This document shows positions 36,301 through 45,269 of a stretch of 64,000 bases of DNA, piece after piece; position 1 is the stretch's first letter; every line of letters starts with the position of its first letter. The stretch covers positions 49,273,019 through 49,337,018 of the forward strand of contig JAVGWX010000008.1 in NCBI GenBank assembly GCA_036924085.1, in the 5' to 3' direction. This DNA is from Ariolimax columbianus. Taxonomy: Eukaryota > Mollusca > Gastropoda > Stylommatophora > Arionidae. The notes beneath the pieces are model-generated. The model saw only the letters and a list, made by a program, of their open reading frames with translations. It had not been told where the DNA came from and did no database searches. The position numbers and the translations under genes are program-made.

Positions 36301-39300
36301 GCAATAAGTGTGCGTGTGAGTGAACGTGTGAGTGTGCGTGTGAGTGAACGTGTGAGTGAACATGTTAGTGAACGTTTGAGTGTTCGTGTGAGTGTTCGTG
36401 TGAGTGTGAGTGAACGTGTGAGTGAACGTGTGAGTGTGTGTGAAAGTGTGAGTGTGAGTGAACGTGTAAGTGTGCGTGTGAGTGAATGTGTGAGTGTGCG
36501 TGTGAGTGTGCGTGTGAGTGCGTGAACGTGTGAGTATGTGTGAGTGAACGTGTGAGTGTGCGTGTGAGTGAACGTGTGACCGTGTGAGTGATCGTGTAAG
36601 TGTGCGTGAACGTGTGAGTGTGCGTGTGAGTGTGTGTGAGTGTACGTGTTAGTGTGCGTGTGAGTATGCGTGTGATTGAACGTGTGTGTGGGCGTGTGAG
36701 TAAGCGTGTGTGTGTGTGTGTGTGGATGAACGTGTCAGTGAACGTGTGAGTGTGTGTGTAAGTGTGCATGTGAATGAACCTGTGAGTGTGCGTCTACATT
36801 AACGTGTAAGTGAACGTGTGTGTGTTCGTGAATGAACGTGTGAGTGTGTGTGTGAATGAACGAGTGAGTGTGCCTGTGAATGAACATGTGAGTGTGCGTG
36901 TGATTGAACGTGTGAGTACGTGGGAATGAACGTGTGAGTGTGCGTGTGAATGAACGTGTGAGTGTGATTGAACGTGTGAGTGTGAATGAACATGTGAGTT
37001 TGCGTGTTAGTGAACGTGTGAATGAACGAATGAGTGTGCGTGTGAAGAATGAACCGGAGCGATTCAAACAGTCGCATGTCACATGCAACAGACTGTGTAC
37101 ATAGCCTATTACGCCACGTTGTGTCAAGTTGTACATTAAAAATATGTGTGTTTTGATATATAAATGACGACGAGGCAGAGAGGAAGGGAACTGGAAACCC
37201 TAACTGGTCTAGTGAAGTCTCCATCACTTAATAATGAACGGGATAAGTTATGATTGTGCTACCTTGATTTTAGGGGTGCGATAGCGTGAGCTAGCGTGAG
37301 ATAACGTGAGATGAGAACCTACCAGAAGCCTCGTAGACACAAATGTGTTTAATATTGATGTTCTATCCAGGCCATCTTGTCTGACACTGGGCTGTGGTGA
37401 TCTTGGTGATCTTAGCCTCCAGCAGTTGAGGAGATGCTGATCCAGAGCCGGAGGTCTGACCCCATTCGGTGATGACGCACTTTGTGTTGGCGAAAGATGA
37501 TCCTTTAGGGGCTAAACCAGCGATCTGAGAACACAAAAAATGGACGTTAGAGTGTCTAAATATCCAATAATAGATACATGTCTCGCTTATGTGTGCTTTC
37601 ATGATTTGAAATCGCTTCATCAAAATAAAGCATTAGGCAGCTACTTTCATTCAGGCACATAATGATGATTCACTGTTGTGCTCAACGTGGAGCATGGGGT
37701 AACCCCTACATTTGTCGGTTTGTAGTCGATTTATTTCAGCAGCAATGGTTTAATAATGAATTTGCCAACTCCATGCACATTTCTCTTTAGTGGACTGTTA
37801 CGACATGCTTGAAAAGTTTGCTAGCACCGTATCCATTTCACATCGGGACATCTTTAAGCGATATCGATATTTGCAGGTAATTAATTTTCAAATTGAATCA
37901 CCACCAGCCAGTGTATATCCTGGCAGGGAAACTATATGTCAACTGTAACCATCCATACATATCGTTTCAGTGACTAAAGAGGGTTGTGTATGAGGCCTGC
38001 AAACTGATCATGTAACAAAATAATTGTTTTAACTAACCGACAACTATAACAATGAATGGGAGGTATTTATCACAGGCTTCCTGTAAGATGACGGACAACT
38101 GTTGAGATTTATATTTGCCATGAAGAAAATCAACCTTCAATTATTACTAACTATGAGATGATGCGCCCTTGAGATGACATTTTTTGTTGGCCTGTTTCCG
38201 TGTTTAATGTTATCTTCTCTGCTTATTGTTATAGTATCCCTTGGCTCAATTTGAGGTGCATCCTCAGGAATCTTTTCTATTTGGTGTGGTCAACAGCTTT
38301 GTCTTTCCAGGGTTCGGAAGCTATTTCTCGTACTGTCATGTCTCCCTTGCACACATCCTGAATCTTAACTGTGTCTCATGACTGCCCTTTTTCCAGTCAT
38401 TAGTTGGCGTAGATACTATTTTTTTGGGGTAGGATTTATTTTAAAAAGTTTTTTTTTAAAAAGGATTCTCAATATTTAAAATTCACACAAAAGGAATGTA
38501 TCCCGAGTGATCTGTCGGGGTCGTTGTGGATGACAAGGACAAGAATAGCACCACTGCCACACAGAAAGCATGTTGTAAGAGGTGACAAACTGGGCCACAT
38601 AGCATAATACAGGTCATGGTAAGGTGGTTTGTTTAAAGCAGCATAGATGCCGCGTAACAGGCTGCGGGTATACTTTGCTCTAGTGTTTGAGTCTATTAAG
38701 ATGGATTTGCACATTGGTTAACCATCTTCTTCTGTAAGCTCTTGTCCAAACGCAGCGGAGTATTAAGCTGCTCGAGCCTAGCCCGCTAAGCAGTAAACCC
38801 TTCTACCGGCTTCATCCACCTCATACCAGGGCTGGGACCTGCATAAGGGGCATTTGCCCCTGTAGAAGTACAGGTCGACTAAGACTAAAACTAAGATACT
38901 TTCTTTGGGAATAAGCCCATCATCCATGTGATGTTTGTATGCTTCATCTTCTAAAGTTAATTGGAGACATTAATCATCATCATCATGTGTTCACGATTAG
39001 TTCCCTCCACAATGTCTTTTAGATATTCTTGTAATGCAGATATGTGTTTATTCTCTCTGTTATATTGTCTTGTTTTTTCGTAATATTGCACGTGCTTGTT
39101 CATCACATTCTTGTGAGATGCAAATTCCCTATTGCGGTTACTTCTCGTATTATAACAACGTGATAAATATATATTGCTTGTCTTCTGGTAAAACAAACAC
39201 GCTATCCCTGGCGCATTTTCCCTGAAGCTGTAGATCAGCGGTTCTTAACCTTTTCCTTATTGCAAACCCCGTTTAATTATCTTTTGTTGTCCCCGACTCC

Positions 39301-42300
39301 TACGATATCCCATCTATGAAAATATTCGGGAATGAATTATCTGTGTGCTTTCACTAGCAAACAATTTCTACAATAGAAAATGTTATTGGTAATGTGTTGT
39401 TAATAAACACGAAATCATAATTTTTAGATATCTGAGATCAAGGACGACAGTCCTGATGTGATATCTGGTCAACTGCCTTACCCGCTCAAAGTTCCACTGT
39501 GTCGTTTGGTTAATCGGCATTTATCAAACTATGTGAACGTTGTCTAAATTAAATTAACCTCTGCTGTATTTATCCTTCTTTAAGTCTTTCTATTTGGTAT
39601 ATCTATTTTTATTTGAAATGTAAAAGCTCATAACATTTATTCAAGCCTTCGGGGACCCCATGAGATGACTTCGCACACACTTAAGGGTTGACGGACCACA
39701 GGTTAAGAGCCTCTGCTGTAGGCTGTCAGAAATAAATCCGTCTACATGCACTCTATTACTCTCTCTGCCTCTTCCTGCATGTCCCCCATCATCCCTCCCT
39801 TCTGTTCACTCACTTATTCACCCATATAGTGTTTCTCTTTATTATTTTTCCACATCGTTCGTTGTTTCCTAGTGAGGAGGGCGATGTACTTTGTTTCACT
39901 ACAAACAGCCGAGTGCATCAGACTTCAGCACAAATTTTAAAATCTATTTACTTCCCATAAGGTCACGGTGTTGCTGTTTAATGAATCCAAACACAAACCA
40001 GTTTGGGTTGTGAGCTGTGTCCCTGACCATTTTTGTACGTTGACACCGAACATTGTTTTAACTTCCCATCTCCTTCGAGTCCAGAAGAAAGTACCCTTTC
40101 CATACATATCAACCACGTATTGTATGTTTCTCTTTGAAACTACATTGTCCCTCTCTTAGAATGATATCACGCTTGGGGCGTTTCTAGCAACTGGGCTAAA
40201 CTAGCTGTGGACTATCGCATCCAAAATTCACCATGCGCCTACACCTACCTGCACGTTGGCATTGAGGGTCACGGATGATGCCAGGTAAATGACTCCGATG
40301 TCGTTGGGGATGCCAGCGCCGTTGGAATTGTAGCTCTCGTGAATAACATAAGAGCTGACACCAACAGTCTGTTCGTATGCATTAAGTGCCTCGGACAAGT
40401 TCAAGGCTCCGACCTCGACACGCATCCTGGAAGCTGTTTGACCTTGGAGACAGTGAGCGGTAGTCAGCACCTGAAATATATTTTAAACTCTATTATTGCC
40501 CCACAGTGGAAGACATTCGGGTTGCCTCTTGATAACAATAACCTGCATTTGCCAGAGGACTCTCCAACTCATGCTATTGCACACCGTGCCATTCACTAAA
40601 GCCATAGTTCCGATGAGGGAAAAACAGCACTAGATTTGAGATTAAGATCAAGAAATTATACCCCATACTGACACAGAATATGGACGTCAGTGACTTTCAA
40701 GGCAGGAGCTCACATGTATGACAACATGGTTATTCCAGACATGGTACATGGTTGCGAGGTATAATAATAAAACTAATGTTCGCGTAGGCGTCAAATGCCC
40801 GTTACGACTATCGACCACTACCATGTCCAACTATCGAGGATTGTTCATGCGTAGTGTGTCGACCAAAATCCCAACAGATTGACAAGGTAAAGCCCAGTAC
40901 TCCGCTGTCTCGGGATGAGAGCCGCGAGGGGTGTGTGTGTTCAATATTTGTGTCCGCTTTCCTTGTTTGTCCATGTCTGACTTCCTGTTTCTTCGCGTTC
41001 CGCCCCCGGGGTCTTTGGATTGTGTCTACCTTCGGGTTAGCGTGACACTTGCTGTGCTGAGAATACGGTTTTGGGAGAGGCATGCTGTAAATTCCGGTGG
41101 AGGGGGGCAGAAAGTAGGCAGCTTCAGTCCAAGCAATAAGGCCCTTAAGTAGTGATAACCAGGCCTGAAAAATATTGTAAAGTAAAGCGGTACGCTCAAT
41201 GCCAGCTTGGGCTGTTTTCTCGCGGTATAGTTGGGAGGTATAGAACCTAGGAAAAGCAGATCCAGTGAAGCTATGAGTTGCTCAAAGAGCAATGGAATGA
41301 AGAGCTTGAATAGTATATAAATAGACGGATTACAAAACACATAATTCATGCACCAAACCACATACAAGGAAATTTTTAAATTAGGCAGACTGGCTGAGAA
41401 TTTGGCGTGACAACAGATGAACATTAAAAGTAGCGTCTAGGTGGTTCTGCTCCTTTTTAAACGTCTCCTCGGATGTTCATTAATGAGATGGAGAGATTGC
41501 ACTAGTTAAGTCTTCAGTACAACACATAAAAGACAGAAATGAGTATAAACAACATTTAACTAAGCTACCTGATAATAGAACACACTTCTTATGTCTGATT
41601 TAATGTGATTAGAGAAAGAAAGAAAATAACGACTTACACAGTAGTCAGAAGAAAAAGAAGAAGAAGAAGAAGAAGAAAAAGAAGAAGACTAAGAAGAAGA
41701 ACTAGAAATAAAAAAGAATAGGAAGAATAAGATAACGCGGAAGAAAAATAATAAAATGAAGAAGAAGAAAAAGAAGAAGAAAAATAAGAAGATGAACTAG
41801 AAAAAAAAGAAGAAGAGAAAGAAGCAGAGAAAGAAAAAGATATAGAGAAGATAAAAAGGAAGAAGAAGAAGAATTAGGAAAATATGAAACATTAGAGGAA
41901 GGATAAAAAGAAAAGAAGACGTAGAGCTGGTTCTCTGCTGATCCTGAAATGTTCTAGTATACTTAGCTGAAAATGAATACCTGACGTACTGTTAAGGCAG
42001 CTCAAACCAGAACTCGTCATCAAATCGTTGATATAATGTACATGAGAGTTTCATCCCCGACCGCAGTGTCTAAAATGGTTTTTACTTTTACCTTTCTGTG
42101 ACCTTGTTGATGTTGTTGTTCGAAGCTACTCGTTTCGAATGTCTTTAAAAGCGGGTTATATTGGTTCTTCTTTCATCCAGACGCGCACTTGAGAAGGCTC
42201 CTCCGAATGGTCACCCCTAAGGGGATTACAGTGCCGATCCCCACCTTGTAGACCAGACTGCTGGGATAGATACAATATGTTTTCAAGATCACGAACGTGG

Positions 42301-44371
42301 TCTTGGTCAGCATATTTCACGTGGTCATGATTACTCTTGTATCCCTATGTATAACCTTTAATCTATATATATAATTAGTATCCAGAAGATATGAACGATT
42401 GTCATTTTATATAAAATGATGTAGTAATGTGTTACCCATAGGGACTCTTAAAGGTACGTAAGATAGGTATGCAGTACGCTTAGAAGACAAGGACCCGTCG
42501 CGATAACCGTCCATAAGCCCGATTACCTAACCAACTAATGCGTGGGTGGCCATATGAAGGGGAGTAGAACCATGGCATAGATGGCTATATCCTGCTCTTG
42601 GGGGCGTGGTGGGAGGACATCCTTGACAACATAGGCCACATGTCAAAATAGTGCCAAACAGCGACGGTTTAGCTTGCCGATGTGTAAGTTCGCGTGGTTA
42701 TAGTTCCTGGTTCGCATATGTTTTATCATTTTACATATTGGGATCTAGAAATGGTATGTCAATTTCCTTCACTATGAAGTATTGTACGTTCAGACATTAG
42801 CCTAACAAAACAAGATGCCTTTGAACTGACGCTGAAAGTTAAAGTGTGAAAGACGTAGTTTTGAGCGTTTGTTTTCTTTGTTATCTAACTACTTTTATAG
42901 GAGAAACGGATTCAATATACACGCTTGCGTATTATCGTGTTTAGCTGAGGTGTTTTAGCTTTAGCTGTTTTGTATTGTAGATTTTCATGTAATTTGTAAA
43001 ATGTTCTCTACATGAAAGGGGTAGTATCAATGTTTTGTGTGTTACTGTCGGTAGAACCTGTTGAACATGCGAAATGCATGTAAATGTAAACAACTTGTTT
43101 GTCAAAATGGATTAGATTGTGAATACGTTTCGTGAACGTGTATATTGTAACTTACCTTGTTCCTGACAATGAGCACAGCTCCGCAGATGTGATACCAACC
43201 ACCATTTTGATTGACCTGGATGGAGGCCTGGTGATGGTGGGCGAACAGAGCGGCGGGCGTACCGTTCACGATACGTTTCTCTGGTCCTGGGGCTACCAGT
43301 GAGGAGGCTTGAGAAGAGATACAGAAGGTCAATCTTTTTTTGTATTCTTTGATTGTATTTGGGATATGCTTTGTGGCAACGTCATATGACAGTGATTTGG
43401 TCAGGGCTTTGTAATTCTTTAGAGATGACGTAGGCTTCTTATCTTATATAGAGAAAATAGATTTGTTAATTTTTAGACAGGAGAGAGGTTTGTTCTATAA
43501 TAGAGGGTAAATATATTTGTTAATTAATAAAGGAGAGAGAGGTTTGTTCTCTTACAGAGAAGAAAAAAGTTAGTTAAATTATAGAGAAGAAAACTGTTTT
43601 TTAATTTGTATTTAGAGGTGGGAGAGGGGGAATCGGGATAGGGGAACTGCAAAAATAATGTCTCAAATAACAACACTTCTACTTCTCATGTATCAGACGT
43701 TCCATTTATGTCCCTTTATATTTTTTACAGGCATATGAAGAAAATATGTCGCGTTTCATGGAAACAAATAGAAGTCATGGAAAAACTAGGACTGGAAAGA
43801 GAACTATTGAAAAACATTCAGAGTCGACCAATCGTTCATTTTGAAAAAAGTCAAATATATAGCACTCATGTGAAAACCATAGGAGAGGTAAAGGCAATCG
43901 AGCAGTACGTAGGCAACATTACAAGTGGGAGGGTAACATCAAACGATGGATGAACAACAGTCTGTGTGTACCCCCAGGACAAGAGATGGAGAATGTTGCA
44001 GATCAATTGCAGTTAACTTTAATTCTGGTGACGGCACTTGAGATGGATTCAATTGAATATACGTTTAAGAAAGAGTCGGGTGATTGTTGATTGTAGAATA
44101 AAAGTGACAGTTCAAAATTAAATATTATGAAATATTTACTTAGTCAGAAAGTGGTGAGTGTTTGGAATGCATTGCCAAGGGATGTGGTTGAGGCAGGGTT
44201 AGTTCAAAAATAAATTGGATACTTTCAATTACTTTTAGCGTTTGTGGAGTGGAATAAACTGGTTGTATTTATACTCTGTAGAACCTTCTAAACCAGTATA
44301 ATGAAGTTAAATTAAGTTAAGTTAAATAAATACAACTTACCCAGAAGGCAAACAAATACGATTAACTTCAT
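33287..44371 (-). CDS. Chymotrypsin-like serine protease (S1A) gene, six exons, in-frame TAG in exon 4
   Basis: Secreted endopeptidase zymogen of the chymotrypsin family, probably digestive. Joining minus-strand exons 44371-44341, 43307-43156, 40470-40249, 37524-37323, 35374-35258 and 33348-33287 gives 786 nt, 261 codons plus stop. All introns are GT-AG and phases 1,0,0,1,1 fit exactly. Signal peptide is residues 1-16 (MKLIVFVCLLASSLVA). Activation is at R22/IVNG. Triad: His67 in TTAHC, Asp118 in NDIGVIYL, Ser216 in CMGDSGGP. Cysteines include 52-68 (His loop) and the 151, CQTRW, HICVY, SAC and SNC cysteines. The residue six before the active Ser is Ser210, not Asp, so chymotrypsin/elastase-like rather than trypsin-like. 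Oddities: codon 189 is TAG (37363-37365) although homology resumes in frame after it, and the usual GWG after Cys151 reads EWG. It is a recent pseudogene, a null allele, or a base error. TATA box and poly(A) signal are present. Confidence 0.93.
33655..34020. repeat. Minisatellite of about 50 bp in protease intron 5
   Basis: About seven degenerate units built from AAACGTCTTCATTAGCA, AACACAAAATTAGAATCCTA and CCTTCTCACT. Intron 5 spans 33349-35257. Confidence 0.8.
34068..34332. repeat. (GA)n-rich microsatellite in intron 5
   Basis: Interrupted GA/GGGA tract of about 265 bp. Long ORFs on both strands across it are low-complexity artefacts. Confidence 0.92.
34333..35257. other. Rest of protease intron 5, no feature recognised
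   Basis: AT-rich with a short direct duplication of AGTAAATATTACA and GAGTGGTTT around 34375-34445. No coding content. Confidence 0.45.
35258..35374 (-). CDS. Protease exon 5 (catalytic Ser)
   Basis: 117 nt between a TTAACAG acceptor and a GTAATT donor. Encodes SACMGDSGGPMMC with the active Ser and the substrate-pocket wall ITSWGVSNCS. Confidence 0.95.
35510..36110 (-). pseudogene. Non-LTR RT C-terminus inside protease intron 4
   Basis: The minus strand shows KVYAVVVLPTLPYACEICTV and HAKKLYHFHLGYQRKLMNIK (RT thumb). After stops it continues with KIKKAAQRRATRNARKE and ends in FPKCDIRFRDRIGLISHL, a terminal half zinc-finger-like motif. It is an old insertion in the same direction as the protease gene. 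Confidence 0.8.
36305..37050. repeat. GTGTGAGTGAAC-type VNTR in protease intron 4
   Basis: About 745 bp of 6/12-bp units (GTGAGTGAACGT, GTGCGTGTGAGT and variants), with (GT)n patches near 36708-36722. The long ORFs across it are repeat artefacts. Confidence 0.93.
37323..37524 (-). CDS. Protease exon 4 (contains in-frame TAG)
   Basis: 202 nt between a TTCTCAG acceptor and GTAGGT donor. Encodes KCVITEWGQTSGSGSASPQL, then AQCQTRWPG, then TAG at 37363-37365, then NINIKHICVYEAS in the same frame. Homology to the family on both sides shows the exon does not end at the TAG; no donor lies nearby. Confidence 0.9.
37525..38479. other. Protease intron 3, left part; no feature recognised
   Basis: AT-rich intron sequence without recognisable repeats or exons. 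Confidence 0.45.
38480..38895. repeat. Dispersed repeat, inverted copy in protease intron 3
   Basis: Reverse complement of the repeat at 21955-22350, including GGTCGACTAAGACT at the right edge. It contains the near-palindrome GGGGCATTTGCCCC (about 38848-38861), which is less perfect in the other copy. Confidence 0.78.
39236..39715. mobile_element. Non-autonomous hAT-type element (MITE) in protease intron 3
   Basis: Terminal inverted repeats CAGCGGTTCTTAACC and (inverted) CAGAGGCTCTTAACC bound 480 bp. They are flanked by 8-bp candidate target duplications CTGTAGAT (39228-39235) and CTGTAGGC (39716-39723), identical at six of eight positions. CAGNGGTTCTNAACC ends and 8-bp duplications are typical of hAT/Charlie-type transposons. 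There is no transposase frame inside. Confidence 0.8.
40249..40470 (-). CDS. Protease exon 3 (His and Asp of the triad)
   Basis: 222 nt between a TTTCAG acceptor and a GTAGGT donor. Encodes VLTTAHC (catalytic His) and NDIGVIYLASSV (catalytic Asp). Both ends are phase 0. Confidence 0.95.
40760..40850 (-). pseudogene. Possible RT-tail scrap in protease intron 2
   Basis: AATGTTCGCGTAGGCGTC at 40777 recalls the start of the RT tails at 9262 and 26330 (AGGTGTCTGGGGCC and AGGCGTCTGAGACC). Only tens of bases can be compared, so this is weak. Confidence 0.3.
41645..41925. repeat. GAA-rich imperfect microsatellite in protease intron 2
   Basis: Long purine tract of GAA/AAG/GAAAAA units, about 280 bp, many interruptions. 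Confidence 0.9.
41926..43155. other. Rest of protease intron 2, no feature recognised
   Basis: Mixed-composition intron sequence without an exon or element that I can support. Confidence 0.4.
43156..43307 (-). CDS. Protease exon 2 (propeptide, IVNG, first Cys)
   Basis: 152 nt after a TCTCAAG acceptor and before the GTAAG donor at 43151-43155. It encodes the end of the signal peptide, the short PGPEKR activation peptide, and the mature start IVNG through YHICGAVLIVRNK. The usual CGGSLI is CGAVLI here. Confidence 0.93.
43720..44095 (+). pseudogene. Non-LTR RT tail in protease intron 1
   Basis: Reads KKICRVSWKQIEVMEKLGLE and RELLKNIQSR, then in another frame WMNNSLCVPPGQEMENVADQ. The 'R.SW......V....G..R.LL..I..R' pattern is a retrotransposon RT C-terminus. 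It is antisense to the host gene. Confidence 0.6.
44105..44332 (+). mobile_element. CR1 3' fragment abutting the exon 1 donor
   Basis: Encodes a degraded KYFLSQKVVSVWNALPRDVV segment, then the 3' hairpin (AACTGGTTG..TAAACCAGT, about 44264-44299) and the tail TTAAGTTAAGTTAA. The tail ends only a few bases from the protease exon 1 splice donor at 44335-44340. Confidence 0.85.
44341..44371 (-). CDS. Protease exon 1 (start codon, signal peptide)
   Basis: ATG at 44369-44371, ten codons plus one base, then the donor GTAAGT at 44335-44340. Start chosen because it gives a hydrophobic signal peptide 90 bp below a TATA box. A split Ala codon joins exon 2. Confidence 0.9.
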
Positions 44372-44460
44372 AATGACAATGAGTGTCTCATCGACTGTGA
44401 CTCTGAGACGGCTGATCTGAGATCTGTTGACAACGGTGATGATGTTGGCTTACAGTCCGT

Positions 44461-44469
44461 CCTTTTATA
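44461..44469 (-). promoter_or_regulatory. TATA box of the protease gene
   Basis: TATAAAAGG on the minus strand, 90 bp upstream of the ATG. Transcription would start near 44430-44440 and give a 5' UTR of about 60-70 nt. Position and sequence match a canonical core promoter. Confidence 0.75.
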
Positions 44470-44574
44470 CACTATTGCCAACAGCATCATTAAGTCCTGC
44501 ATGTACTTTCAGAATGTCCTAATCACTTAGAGAAATGCTAACTTAACCATTGACCGCGAACTGCTATGTTCTGG

Positions 44575-44868
44575 GACCTTGTATCGGAGCCAAGATACTG
44601 AATTTTGGTATTCGCCAATGAGATCGATAGTCCCATATTTTAGGTGTACTACCAAGATACTCAAGAGACTGTTGCGGCGCTGGGCTATCCGGGCTTATCG
44701 GGACTATGTCATCCGCGTGGACGAGGTCAGTGATGCACGTTTGGTCAATAGTGGTTCTATGGTGTTGAGAGGTGAGGCGGTCCAGGAATCATTCGGCAGC
44801 ATAACAGAAGAGATCAGAAGCAATGACGTAGTCCTGTCTAACCGCGGTAGATGTTGGGAATCTTTCAG
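44575..44868 (-). pseudogene. Non-LTR RT fragment upstream of the protease promoter
   Basis: The minus strand reads RQDYVIASDLFCYAAE, a TGA, then FLDRLTSQHHRTTID, QTCITDLVHADDIVPIS (palm motif C as HADD) and SLEYLGSTPKIWDYRSHW. The pattern 'IASDLF...WFLDR...G...ITDLDFADD' is a reverse transcriptase core. It ends about 105 bp above the TATA box. Confidence 0.7.
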
Positions 44869-45133
44869 AGAGAGAGAGAGAGAGAGAAGGAGAGAGAGGG
44901 AGAGAGAGAGAGGGAGAGAGATAGGGAGAGGGAGAGAGAGGAAGAGAGAGGGAGAGGAAGAAAGAGAGAGAGAGAAAGGGAGAGAGAGAGAGAGGGCGAG
45001 AGAGAGAGGGAGAGAGAGGAAGAGAGAGGAAGAGAAGGAGAGTGAGAGGGAGAGAGAGAGAGAGAGAGGGAGAGAGAGAGAGACGGAGAGAGAGAGGGAG
45101 AGAGAGAGAGAGAGGGAGAGAGATAGAGAGAGT
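44868..45133. repeat. (GA)n-rich microsatellite
   Basis: About 265 bp of AG/GGAG tract. The ORFs on both strands across it are artefacts. Confidence 0.93.
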
Positions 45134-45269
45134 TCTCCCGCGACGAATTCTGGCACCGGTATTTGTAGACAACGCTTTAATTAATCAAACCTAGAAGCGG
45201 AGCAGGAGTTCTGATGCCTTGCATGGCTTTCCACAAGAGATGCACGCACTTATATCCAAGCGGACAACA

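Noticed and set aside
36310..37227. Frames of 71-142 codons rich in Ser/Val or His/Thr
   Set aside because: Translations of the GTGTGAGTGAAC VNTR.
37323..37362. Ending protease exon 4 at the TAG with a donor upstream
   Set aside because: No plausible GT donor precedes it in phase, and the family sequence KHICVYEAS continues in frame to a good GTAGGT donor.
40854..41152. Short plus- and minus-strand frames in protease intron 2
   Set aside because: No recognisable domain, antisense overlap and no splice logic; left as intron.
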